Below are positions 45,131 to 57,000 of a stretch of 64,000 nt of DNA, piece after piece. The notes under the pieces were generated by a model. The model saw nothing but the letters and a program-made list of their open reading frames with translations. It did not search any database and was not told where the DNA came from. The stretch covers positions 52,473,586-52,537,585 of the forward strand of contig CM067082.1 in assembly GCA_034008185.1 (NCBI GenBank), written 5' to 3'. Made by a program: the position numbers and the translations under genes. The stretch is from Gorsachius magnificus (Eukaryota; Chordata; Aves; Pelecaniformes; Ardeidae). How positions within the stretch are numbered: the first letter of the stretch is position 1; each line of letters opens with the position of its first letter.

Positions 45131-47690
45131 TGTAACCCTCAAACGAGGTGCAAAGCAACATCATCTCTTCCAAGGTCCCTCCCTGACACAGGCATAATCC
45201 TTTCCAACAAGACTGGAGCCGGGGCCAGGGCATGGCCCTTCCAGCCTTTCTCCTACAGACCATCAGGAGTAGCAGTGGGAAACACCGCCCACATTAAGTC
45301 CCCAGCTCCTCTCCGCAGCCTGGCCACCGGCAGCGAAAGGCAATCACCCTGCAGAGGAAATGGGGAGAAGGAAGGGGAATCGGCGTTCCCCAAACCCCTC
45401 TTTACCATGGGAGTCCCTGATCTTGCTCGATAAACCTCCTTGCCAACCTTCACAGGTACAGAGGAAACCAACTACAGACCAGAACTGCAAAAGTGTGGCT
45501 AATATTACCCAAAACCCCTCCCATCACAGCCAGATTCTCTTTCAATGTTACCATGATTTAACTCTTCCCCCCCCCCCCCCAAAAGATGAAAGCCACCTAC
45601 ACCCAGTGTTTAAGGTGGTTGAATGTTAGTTATTTTTGTGGTAGGACCTGGACAACTAACCTATGAGAGGTTTCTACTTGCTCCTCTTTGAATAATCCTC
45701 TCCTCTTGGTCCTCTGTCCACAATTTCTGTTCCCTGCAAGCCTGGGACAGAGGTTTTAGCAACCAGGTGATCTGTCTCCCAAGTGCTCTTGATATGGTGA
45801 AGCAAAGAGGAATGAAAATCGCCCATTAATCCCTGGTTTTCAGAACTGTTTTGCATCACATTTCCTACTATACCGAGTAAGAATTTTCTGATCAAAGCAA
45901 GTCCTTTCCAACGCATGTGGGGTTTTTGTTTTTCGTTTTTTTTTTGAAAAAGAGCAGAAAATAGAGTGAAAAATAAGAAGGAAGAAAAAGGAAAGATAAG
46001 CTCTGGTCAATCAAGCCCCAGGTCTCTTGTCTCCAGTTTGTGATATGTTTTATGATCTCAGACACAACAGATTGTGAGCCTGCAATGTTTGGAAATAGTA
46101 GATGATTAAACCTTCTGGCCAGGTGTAAATGCAACCTTTGTCTTCTGATGACTGTGTGAGAATTACCTTCCTTCTCAAAGTCCCCAGCTGGCCCTGCTCT
46201 CTGCACTGTTACAAACGGCCCCTGCTTGGAGCTGCAACCACAATGTGCTTCCACTTTATTTCTCATCTCTTCAGGCACCAGCGCAATCCGTATCACTCCA
46301 ATTGTCCTGAGATACAAGAAAAAAACCAAAACCAAAAACAAACCCCCAAAAAACTGCTGAGCAAGCTTCTAAAAATTTGAAAGAATGCAGCCTGTGAGTT
46401 TTTCTACTTCTTCTCACAAGGGGATTTTGTACCAGGTAAATAATAAAAAATGTGTAATGATTGACTAAGCTTTTAAACCTGAGCTGAAGGTAAGTTTGCC
46501 TTGCTGTTCCAGTTAAATATTCTCACTAGCCCCCTTCTCTTTCTCCAGTTTATCATGCCACAAAGTCCCCTTCAGCCTGATTCATTCTTTATTCTTTAGA
46601 AATTCGGGCAACAGTCAAATCTGACCTTTAGAGTCATAAACAAACTAAATTGTTTCACAACCAAATAATATGAAACAATATTGAATAGCTAGGCTTCCGC
46701 TGAGTTTCCTCTTAAAGAGAAAGAAGCCCCGAAACAGCACAGAGATGGGAGATAGAGGAAGAGAGATAGAAGTCAAGGTGTGCTGATACTCCGCATGGCA
46801 ACGAGATGGCGAAGCACCGGGGTCTGGCTCCGGACTGACAGATATCAGCACTTCGGAAGATGCTGTGACAGGCGTTTATTAATTATTTACTCTTCTGGGA
46901 GCAGAGTGCTCCCCAGGAGGCATGCTCCGCAGCACCCCACACGCCGGCTACGGTTCAAGGTGAAACCCAAAAGTGGCCAAAGCGGCCTCAGAGCCACCAG
47001 GTCAGAAACCATTTCTCCTCTCCCCTCTGTTTGCCTGAACTTTGGCTGCATGCGGTCCAGCCCCCCTGCATCCCTGGCACCCACTGCCACCGCCTGCGGT
47101 CCTGCTGACACGGGCAAGGAGCAGGGCGGTGTCACCTGCTGCCAGCTCTGCGGGGACATCCTTGGGAGCAGGGCCGTTCTCTTCCCCTTGGCTTAGGTGT
47201 GTGCCTGGAGGCTGCCAGCCCCCGGGGTGGCAAGCAGCAAGTCCCCGGGGTGGTAAGCAGCAAGTCCTCTTTGGGGAGATGCTGTAGGGTTCAGCACCGT
47301 TTGTGGAGCATTGCTGGAATGTGAAGCATCTGGGGCAGATGCAGAGATGTGATAAGGCTCCTTGCTGTCCTTAAAAACACTGTGAAGTGGCCAGGCAGGG
47401 ATTCCCCTGGCAAAGGAGGATTCCCCGCCCGGTATGGAGCTGATCCCAGTTGCCAACAAGGCTCTGGGACCATTACAGACAGCCCAGACTCAGGCACCTG
47501 AGAACATCCCCTGTGGCCCCCCCCTGCTGTGGGTGGCAGGGTGGCATCCTGCTCATTCCGTCCTCTTTGCACAGGGACACCCCAACCAGGAACAGGCCAC
47601 CCCTCCTCCTCCCTTGCTTGCTCAGTTATGCAGTTTTTGCATAAAAGCACCAGACAGAGAAAGAAACAGAACAATGAACGGAGCCCTGGG
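45131..47690. other. Gene-free stretch
   Basis: Contains a C-run of 14 (45567-45580) and a 23-base tandem duplication (listed separately). GC rises from about 46,800. Open frames overlap on both strands and carry no domain. Confidence 0.5.
47220..47265 (+). repeat. 23-base tandem duplication (two copies, one mismatch)
   Basis: CCCCGGGGTGGCAAGCAGCAAGT at 47220-47242 repeats with one C-to-T change at 47243-47265. Recent local duplication; the CCCCGGGG palindrome lies at the start of each unit. Confidence 0.9.
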
Positions 47691-47699
47691 CTGATGCCA

Positions 47700-48240
47700 G
47701 CCGTGCGGCACAGCAGTTATATTGGGAAGGTGGGGCCTGCCGACCCTTGCTCCTACACCATGGCTTGCGCAGGCATCCCCTTGCCCCTGGCCCCCCATCG
47801 GCACGATGCTGGCTCGTCCATGGGGCACTGCTCCACATCTGCACCGGGACCCACCAAGGATGGTGCATTTCTGTGCCATGCCAGCACTGAGCCTGGGGAA
47901 ATTCACTGTCCTCGCCCTGGCTGCACGGGGCAGCTCGGGGCTGAGACGCGGCCACTGGCTGAGCATCGGGCACCGTGTCGCTGCGACCTGCGCTTAAACA
48001 GCAGCAATCTGAGAACGGTGCGCTCAGGTACACTTAACGTAACGAGATCCCAAACCATGATTAATTCTTCCCGTGCACGATGTCTGCACGCATGACACAA
48101 GCAAGGATCTGTTTGCAGGAGGCACACGAAGAAGAGGCGTAGCTGCCGCTTTCCTCCTAGGCTGGGCACTCAGCTCCAGATGCGGTGTGGACAACCATCC
48201 GCCGCCTGAACTGCTGTTACTGCCACTGGTACGAAAAGCC
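47700..48240. other. Isolated CpG-rich island in the gene-poor region
   Basis: By hand count 32 CpGs in about 540 bases at roughly 58 percent GC, an observed/expected ratio near 0.7, far above the flanks. Open frames cross it on both strands (188 codons plus, 135 minus) but none shows a domain, so they look like GC artefacts. It could be the promoter of an unannotated transcript or an orphan island enhancer. Coding potential cannot be excluded without transcripts. Confidence 0.5.
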
Positions 48241-50440
48241 TTTAATTATCCACAGGTTTGCACCATTTACAAAGTGGAGGCAGACAGACATGAAGCACAT
48301 TTGGGTGCCTTAATTAACCTCAAGAATTATGAACCCGTGCCTGTAACTGAAATATAGTTCTGCCTTTTGTAAACCATTTGACAGAAGAATGATGAAGCTA
48401 AGAATTAGATGTAGGAATACATCTAAATATTTATACTACATTCATTACACCAGTATCTGAGCGCATGTTTATGTTGTAACCTCCACTTCTACATCTGTTA
48501 ATTTTGCTTTTGCTGTATTACCCTGTGTTACCTATTGCGTGGTGCCACGGGTGCCCTCCTGCAGGGACCGCCTGGGTCTGGGATGATTCGGGTAAAAGCC
48601 CTTTCTCTGGGCAATATATTTCCCATGCCCCCAGTGCAAGGCTTGCTGAGGCTTCAAAACCAGAAGACTGGATTGAACAGGCGCCTGACCTAAACCAGGC
48701 TGGCAACTCCTACCTTGTATAGCCCCGCCAAACTGAATCCCCTCACGTTGCGTTTCAAAGTCCTCTGCCAGGGAGCTCCAGCCGCCGCCTTTTATTACGG
48801 CAAGGCAATGCTGCAGCAGGCCTCCAGGAGCCGCTGCCATCAAAACGCTGACAGAAACGGAGGTTAGGGGTACTAAATGTCTGGCTGTTAACAAAGCCAA
48901 CATAGTGGTGTTTCACTATTAACGACCCCAACGTAAGGCGGTTTTTTGAAGACTGGGGAAAGGAAGGCACTGCCAGCAATGATCCTGAGCTACATGTAAA
49001 GCTGTGAAAATACCTTTGACTAACGTTTTAGAAGTATTCCAACTAAAAAAAATATGTGTGTGTTTCAGTCAAGTGTTCTGCTCTGTCTTTAATGGTTGTT
49101 TTTAATTTAAAACATGTTCGCCAATAAAGCGAAGAAAACTAATTTTGAGAAAAAAGAAGTCAACATGCTTGATTTTGAAAAGTTCAAACCAAAACTTATT
49201 GTGCCTTGGAATTTTGCTCCTAAAATACATTTTCTAGTAAATAAATTTTTTATCCAGAATAATCCTTCTAATTCTACGCTTATTACAGTGAAAAGCAAGG
49301 TTGGTAATTACACACACACACACACTCTTGCATGGGAATTTACCTATTTTTTTGCTGTGGAATAGAAGCACAAACCCTGCAGGAAGGGCGTTTTGGGGCT
49401 TTTGCATTAGAAAGCTAAACAATTCGACAGGGCATTTCTAATTTTTCCTACTAGACCTCATGACACTTCCCCCTTATCCCATTCCAGGAGATGTCTTTGG
49501 CAGTCATTATCTTCAAGGAGGTGGTCCCAGCAGAGGCTTTCCCTCGGCATCCTCCAGAACTGAGCCTTCCCAGCTTGTCTCCTGCTGCTCCGAGTGCCAG
49601 AAGCGGAACTTTGGAGGCGTGATCACGGTCTCAAAGCGTGACAGTTCTTGAACTGGACTGACACTAGTCTTTTAACACCGTCACTTTGTTTCCACTAAGC
49701 TAATAATAAAAAAGTTTTTCCATTCCTGTGAACACATTTCTCCCTCCCCCACCCCTAATTTCTCCAGTCAGTGCCCTCAGCGTGGCACTGGGCAGTAGCA
49801 GCTCCCTTGCCATATTCCTTGAAGGATGAGTTTTGCTTTGCAAGGGACAATTAATATATGCTGGCTGGTTGGGGAGGAGGAGCACCACCCCACCCTTGGC
49901 TGCCACATCCCCTGAGGAGTGGGTGGGAGATGTCGGCTGCTGCCCGGACCAGAGCCTGGGAGAGCCAGCTGAGGCGGGATGGGGATTTTCCCCCTCAGTA
50001 TGCACTGGCAGCTGCTGGGGAGCCCAGCATGGGGAGCCTGGGCTCCTCACTTGGGGCAGTCTCACATTTGCACCACGGGGACATCTCTCACCTCCATCCC
50101 CGCACCTAACACTAATTCTGGTTACTGGGACTCAGCCCCAGATTGTTTCATGCTATTCCTGTTTCATCCACCTGCTATTATCTTCTGCTGTGCCTCAGAA
50201 ATTACTGCCAAATAATGCTGCTTCTTTTTTTTCCCTTCCCCTCCATCATTGATTTATTTTCTAGGGTGGAGAGCTTCCCAGATCACCCTCCACCCACTTA
50301 CACACATGCATGCACACACACTTTATAGAAAGTGTTTACTTATGCGGGGGAAATAGTTTAAAAGGTAAATGAAATAGAGGACACAGCCTGGATTGGCTTA
50401 GCAACACAAACAGTGCCAGCAGGTAAAGGGCCCAGGCCTG
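48241..50440. other. Gene-free intergenic stretch
   Basis: AT-rich, including homeodomain-like words at 48310-48330 and a short CA repeat (49310-49325). Two complementary open frames at 49107-49365 are lysine- and phenylalanine-rich and reflect AT content. Nothing else recognised. Confidence 0.5.
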
Positions 50441-50990
50441 TTCTTTCCCACCTCAGAATTGTTTTAAAATGACACCCCTTCATAATTAATTGTACAGCAC
50501 CTGATTAGTCATTATTGACAGACCTAGAGCCAATTGACTCTTTTTTTTTCCCTCTTCTTCTTTTTTTTTTTTTTTTTTTAAATCTGTCTGGGGAGAAAAT
50601 ATGAAGTGCCTGTAGCCACCCATATGATATACCTCCTGATACACCTGATTACATCAGGCAGACGAGCAATTAGAGCCTGTAGTATCAGCTCAGGAGCTGC
50701 AGGCTACAGTAGCAGGATCACAGCCCAGCCTTAGCCTTTAATATGAAAATGAAGAAGGGAAGCAACAAATCCAATAAACCCTAGAAGTCAAACAAAGCCA
50801 ACTGGGACTTTGTTGATAAGGCGAAGGAAGAAACGTGTCTGATAAAGCCAGGCGCTTCTTCTGCCGCTCCAGTCTCTCTTGTGGGTGAGGAGGATTAAAT
50901 TATTCAGGAGGCAGCCTAAATTCACCCAAGCGGGAAGGCAATCCCCGTGGCAGAAAACACGCGCATGCGCTTGATTAGCAGAGGAGTTGG
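50440..50990. promoter_or_regulatory. Strong candidate distal enhancer (homeodomain, NKX2-like, GATA, NRF1 motifs)
   Basis: Complex sequence containing CATAATTAATTG near 50481, TGAAGTG (NKX2-5-like) at 50602-50608, an inverted CCTGAT/ATCAGG pair (50635-50658), TGATAAG at 50814-50820, TGATAAA at 50840-50846 and GCGCATGCGC at 50961-50970. It is interrupted by a long T-run (50558-50579). NKX2-5 plus GATA is the classic heart-enhancer combination. It lies about 48 kb upstream of GATA6. Function is inferred. Confidence 0.45.
50961..50970. promoter_or_regulatory. NRF1 palindrome GCGCATGCGC
   Basis: A perfect match to the core NRF1 site. Such CpG-containing decamers are rare outside CpG islands because of methylation-driven decay. 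Survival here suggests an unmethylated, functional element or a very recent origin. Confidence 0.5.
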
Positions 50991-52060
50991 GTCAGAAGGT
51001 TTGTACCCCTTCCCACTTCCAGCATCTGTGAGCGCTTTGCAAAGCAAATGAGTTTGCTATGGGACGGGGCAAGGCCACATGACACCAGGGGAACGGACCA
51101 GCAGTTTTTGCTACCCTTGGCGTAAAATAGCATTATCTTGCTGGAAGCTTTGAAAGAGCAAAGTCAGCCTCCATAGCCACAAAAGGAGTTGAAGTCTTCC
51201 ATCTGCAGCAGCCCACTTCCCCAGACACACCAATTTCGTGCGCCTCAGCACTGCAACAGTTTAACTCAGCCATTGTACAACCCAGTAAAGCTGAGTCCTG
51301 CCACTGTGCAAACACTTTACTCCCAAAGAAGAGGATCCGTACAAGACCTTAGCCAACTTCAGGGTACTTCTGAGTAAGGTATTAAGCCAATATCAGTACC
51401 TACATAGGTGCTTGCTCCAGCGTGAGTTAATCAGTTTAAACCCATACCTTTAGATAAATACTTGTGTGTAGGCAGACAATCACTTGGGATTTGACCAAAG
51501 CTCAGTGAATACAATGTGAATGAATTTGCATGCTGAATAAATAAATAATTAATTAAACAGCCACTTAATTAAGGTTCCTCTGTGACCATTCTTCTTGCAG
51601 AAGAGTCACTGTATGCAGAAAACCCTGGAGTCGGCTCTAAAGCAGATTGCATCAATTTGGCAAAGGATCTGCTGCTCTGGAAGCTGAGGAGCTCATCAGG
51701 AATAAGTTGCCCTGGAAAAACTCTCCTGCATGGAAAGGCATCCACATAGCCCATAATTTAAACTTCTTTAACATAGGTGATTTTACATCCCAGACGCAGT
51801 AAGTCCCAAACCCAGGCCCAGAAGCACAGGAGACTGCAGAGCAGAGATCCCACAGCTGACTGATGTCAACCATCGTGACTCCAGGAGGAGTCCAAGTCAC
51901 CTCGAGTCCAAGGCGATGACCCCTTCTAAACGTGCCTAGCCCTGCACTGGGCTGGTATGCACGGTCCAAACGTGCCTTCAGTTTCTCAGTTTAAAACGGT
52001 ATAAAATGCAGCGTATGGTTGATAGAAATTGCACCAGTTAAAGAAAGAACCAAATCACAG

Positions 52061-52086
52061 CTATTTATAGCTACACATTAGGAATG
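52061..52086. promoter_or_regulatory. MEF2 site with adjacent TEAD (M-CAT) motif
   Basis: CTATTTATAG (52061-52070) fits the MEF2 consensus exactly and sits in an AGCTAT/ATAGCT palindrome (52059-52072). GGAATG (52081-52086), the reverse of the M-CAT core CATTCC, follows ten bases later. MEF2 and TEAD act together in heart and smooth muscle, where GATA6 is active. Motif-only inference. Confidence 0.4.
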
Positions 52087-52759
52087 AGTTTTCCTTGGAA
52101 GAACATAAATACCGCACCGGTTGATGTCCACACAGCCATAGACAAACCCTGGGATCAGGACCATATTTGTCCTTCTGCACTTGTTCACAGCTACTCCATA
52201 GAGAATTAACATTTACGGCTCAAAAGAATGCTGCCAGGACTTTGGAAAAAAGAAACTGAGCCACACCTTTGCTTTTAACTGGAATCAAAATTGTTTTATT
52301 TCTGTAAAACCATTGTTAGCCTCAGCCGTAATTTGTTTACAGGAACCATGCCACAAACTCTGTCTGAAAATGCAGTTTTCTGAAGAAACACTCTGGAAAT
52401 GGCAACTGAACTCATACTCTTAAATATTTGCAGAACAAGGGCCCATGCAGAGGCAAGGAGTCACAAGAAGAAGAAAGGATTAGACAATAGCAAGCCTACA
52501 GGGTGAGGCAGCGTATTGGGATCACAGCGGCAGGACAACACAGCTTTGGAGAAGAGTGCACGAATCTCACTTCAGTTGCAAAATTTTTCTTCTGATTCAT
52601 TTTTAGGCCATAAATAATCTTTCAGTCTTGCTTCACCTCTTATTTTTCAGGGTGGGTTCTTATACCAGTTCTTTATTCCTGTTTTCTCATTCCTTTCCAG
52701 AGCTTCTGCAAGGAGTAGGTTTTCTGCATTTTCCTTTCCAGAAATCTCTCACAGGATTT

Positions 52760-52793
52760 GGCCCTACAGTTGATGTGGCCCTACAGCTGATGT
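52760..52793 (+). repeat. 17-base tandem duplication (one mismatch)
   Basis: GGCCCTACAGTTGATGT at 52760-52776 repeats as GGCCCTACAGCTGATGT at 52777-52793. Local slippage-type duplication. Confidence 0.9.
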
Positions 52794-54000
52794 TGTAACC
52801 AGCATTCACATCTTGTGTTTTATCCTACGCCTGCTGAAACAAAGCATGGAGCTCCTGCTCCAGTAAACAGTACATATGCTTGGATGACAGCTCAAGAGAT
52901 GGGCATCTGATATTATGTATGGAAAGCCTACCTGACCTGATTTTCCATGGAGGAGAGGTACAGGATTCAAAACACTCTTTTGGTAACACACACAGGTACT
53001 CACACTGAAATTCAGACTCTCAGAGTCAATTCACAACCCATTTAATGCAGCACTATTTAAACGCTGAGTCAGAGGTTTACAACCAGTTTCCTCTGACCCA
53101 CCGCTGAGCTATGTGGCTGATGCCTGACTCACATCCCACACCTCCAGAAGGAACATTTATACTCTTTAGCCCAACCAACTCTCGCTCGCTAGATCCTTGC
53201 TTAACTTCTGCAGATGACTCCCTTTGCTCTTCAAAAGCAGCTTATATCTTCAGCAGCAAACCACACTCATCACTGTCCTCCTGCAACCAGTAGCTACCTG
53301 GATTGCCTGGCCTTAGCGACAGATGACTTTTGATAACAAAGCAGAACCTGTTCCAGAGGAAGAGGAGGAGTAGGGTAGTCTTTGAGGGGTTTCAGTCCCC
53401 AGGTTTTGTTAAGAAAGCAATGCTCTTGCCTATACATCTGTATATATGACCTCAAGGTCATATACCTCTGAAGACATACCTCTTGCATGACGTGTAACTT
53501 TACACACAGGTTTTGTCCTCCTGGTTTGAAATAATTTTCCTGACCTGTTAGTCAGCCAGAACCAATCTTCCTTCCCTCCTCCTCATCACATGCAGAGGCT
53601 TTCCTCTCTGACTTCCACAGCTGCTTCTCTTTTGCAAGACCTGTCTCCACGCAGCTGTGCTAACAGGTCTCTGCAGGATCCTGCCCGCTCCCCAGGGTCC
53701 CCTGCCGGCTCTCCAGCTGCCTGGTGTCAGGAGGTTAATCCTGGCGCACGCAGGCAGGCAGGTCCCACACGACCTGCTAGGGCACCCCTCATCACCTCTC
53801 CCTCCATCCCACTCCATTTTGCTCCACTCTGGTCTCACTCAGCACTAAAGCCCGCGCGAGGGTGACTTAGCAGGGATTCGGTTTGCTGGCTCGTGTCCTC
53901 CCGACCTTCCTGCAGGAGTCACCACCCACTGCCGAGCCTGCTCCATCAGGACACCCAGTGTCCCCCGTTTCCAATCAGGATGTCTCTCTTCTCACCTCTT

Positions 54001-57000
54001 CCATCTTCCTTGTGAAAATGAAAACCATACCTTGTAGCTGCAGTTCCAGTCTCCAGCACTCTGGTTGCAGGAGTGAGCAACCTAAGCAAGGAAAAGCCAT
54101 GTTCTCAAAGCTTGGGGATTGAGAGCCCAAGAGTCTGCTCTGCCTAGTTCTTCTCATTGCCTTAACCTTGAGCTCTCATTTCACCACACCCTAAGTTAGG
54201 TTCTTGGTATAAAAATCTCTTCGGGATACTCAGTTCAGCTGAGAAGTGTGCCCTGCATTAATGGATTGGCTGTTACCCCAGAAAGAGCGCTCTGGGCTTC
54301 CCTATCTGAAAGGCACTGGCATAGGCGCAGGGGAAGAACAGGCACAAGGAGTTTTATGGGTGCTCTCAGATACACACATAGGTCACAGGGTCATCAGACA
54401 ATGGAAATCCCTACTAACTGTGGTGGTGTGTCTCTGTAATGCTTGAAGAAAATAAAGAAGTCATTAATTTCTGGAAGACATACTTGGTCGTTTTTGCAGA
54501 GTTTGCAGTGATCTCACTGACATCTCCACCAAAGCCACTCCACAGCTCAGTCCTGAGTTCTCCTAGGATGAAACAACCCTTCTCCACAGTGCCCAGTTTA
54601 GATATCAATGCTGTGTAGGGAAGCGTTACAAATGGACCATTGCGTGAGGTTAGCCCTGCTCAGGCTGCAGGTTCCTGTAGCCCACCGGGTGATGACCAGG
54701 TCCACATCACCACAGCCTCTGAACAAGGGGAAGAGCCTCCCCAGAAGCAAGCTACAGACTGCAAATCCTTGTTAAGGGTTCACAGGTGAGGCAGGCAGTA
54801 GTGGGTTATATGATGAATGTTATCTTCAGCAGGACAACTTTCTTGCTGCTGTGCTTTTCAGGAAGTACCTGGAGAAGGGCTGAAGTTGGACGTGTGCGGG
54901 TGGTGGGGTGGAGAGGGGAGGTGAGGGGACACTGAGGCAGAGGGTGAACATGAAGTCTGCAGGCACAGCAGTGTTTGATGCTGCCTGAGAGGAGACTCTG
55001 GTTACAAGTGCCTCAGGCAATGCCCAGAGGTGAAGATCTAAACACCTCTGTCAGAGGAGGAAGCAACCAAGAGACAAGGTCTTCCAGGAGCGATGCCTGT
55101 TGTTCTAGACCACGTAGGCAGAGATTGAAGATGGGTGTTGGGAAAGAACTAAGGATGGGAAAGCTGGGCCCAAGGGCCCAGGTGCTGGCCTGGGAGTCTG
55201 GAAACTTGGGTCCTGTTGCTCACCTCTACATCTGACCTGCCACGAAGACTTCACACGAGCTCATTTGCCTCTACCCTATGGTATCTACTTAGATAACAAG
55301 CATCCTAGAGGTTGTGATGCTGTCTTTGTGTGTGTGTGTGATGGCGAGATCAACAGATCCCCAGATCTCAAGGTGTTGAAGCAACATGAATGATCCTAAC
55401 AAGGGGAGGAGGGAGAAGCTGTGGAGTCCTGCTTCCCCAGGTCCTGGACAGCTGTAATCCATTACAGATGACATTGTAATAAATGCTGATCATTATTTGT
55501 TAGTGGGGGAGAAGCATTTGGGGGTGGGAGGGCAATGTGTTCAGGCTGCGCGCTTCGAGCCAGACATTGAGGAAATGCTGGCAAACCTGGATGGTCTGAG
55601 CATGGGGGACACCTTTCAGATCTTCATGGGAGTCCCACCTTGCTCATCAAGAAAGACCTACCAGTGAGTTTATATTCCTGGGGTTATTTATCCCTGACGC
55701 TCTCATGCTTGCTCTGGCTGTATTTTTCCGGCTTTTGAGTTTGGAGGAATGTGAGGAACAGAGAAGAGAGGGAGCCTAAGAGTACTGCTCATCAGGATGG
55801 CTTTGCCTCCACAGGTTTGAAGCTATACATATGTAAAAGAGATGTGCCTGGACCCCTATCAGCAGATATGCATTAGCCGTAGGTTTATCTAAGGGATATG
55901 CCATGCGTAGCAGCTCTGACAGACTTGAATTATTGTTCTTTCTCATTAGTAGTGGTTAGAAATTATTGTTTATATTCTGCAGATTATTTTACCATTACAA
56001 AATTTTGCACCATTTTGACACCAAAGAATAAATCTGAATGGCTACCTTATTTTAAATTGCAGAATAACCATTCTGGAGGGCTTTGTTGGGATAATTCCAG
56101 AAAACTTCACCAAAGGTGATTCAGTCGTTGAATAGAGCCTACAGCTACTTAGAGCAAAATGCTGAAATAACAGATTTCAACTTCAGGCATCCTCCACACA
56201 AAATACAGAAGACTTAACCATTTGTTTCAATATATTCAGTGCCATCAGAACTGGACATTTTTGCAAGAAATGTTTAGAAATTTCAAAAGGAATAATTGTT
56301 CCACGCAGGCTTTATTATATCCTGCAGTTATACCAGGTGTCACTGTTGCTAGTTTGCATATTTTTGATTCTTCTCTTTTTCCTTTGCATCTGGGCATTAG
56401 TTGACAGGTACTAATATTCAAGAAGGAGGGCCCAGAGGGAGGTTATTTAAAAGACTTAGTTATCTCTGACTAAACTACGTCTAAGAGAAGCCATGGGTTT
56501 TGCCACAGTGGTCCAGCTATGACTGATGGGATGCTCCACAGTATTCCTACCAGTATATCATTATTCCAGAGGACCATTCAATCCTGCCAGCTTTTGTTCA
56601 TTTTTCAGTACATATTTGACCGAGGGTTTGTTCAAACTAGGGAATGATACCCAAATGATACCCACGCATCGGCAGCGTTTGCTGTTTACTGTTTTCAGTG
56701 TCATCTTCTACCGTCTTCGAGGCACTGAGTAAAGACAGTGGAACTGCACCACAGGACTGGGGCAATGTGCCACAAGTTATCTCTGATAAGTGTTTCATCA
56801 GATAAGCTGCACATTGGTCTAAGAACCTGTCACAAAGAGAAAATTTGCTAGATAGCTTATTTCCAAAGAAAACCCTACAGCTTGAAACTTTGGCAATCTT
56901 TTTCCAGCAGCAGTCAAGACTCTGTGTTTAAAGAAAAAAAAGGTTGAAAAGATAAAACCATAATGCATCTGGAGAATTGTGCACTCTTGTTACAGGAAAA

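Larger units (their letters stand above)
50991..54000. other. Gene-free intergenic stretch
   Basis: Contains a homeodomain-rich patch at 51535-51575 with the palindrome CTTAATTAAG (51564-51573), the MEF2/TEAD pair and a 17-base duplication (both listed). No exon recognised. Confidence 0.5.

Noticed and set aside
47529..48095. 188-codon plus-strand frame across a CpG island
   Set aside because: Overlaps comparably long minus-strand frames, which points to GC-driven lack of stops; no domain. The island itself is kept as a finding.
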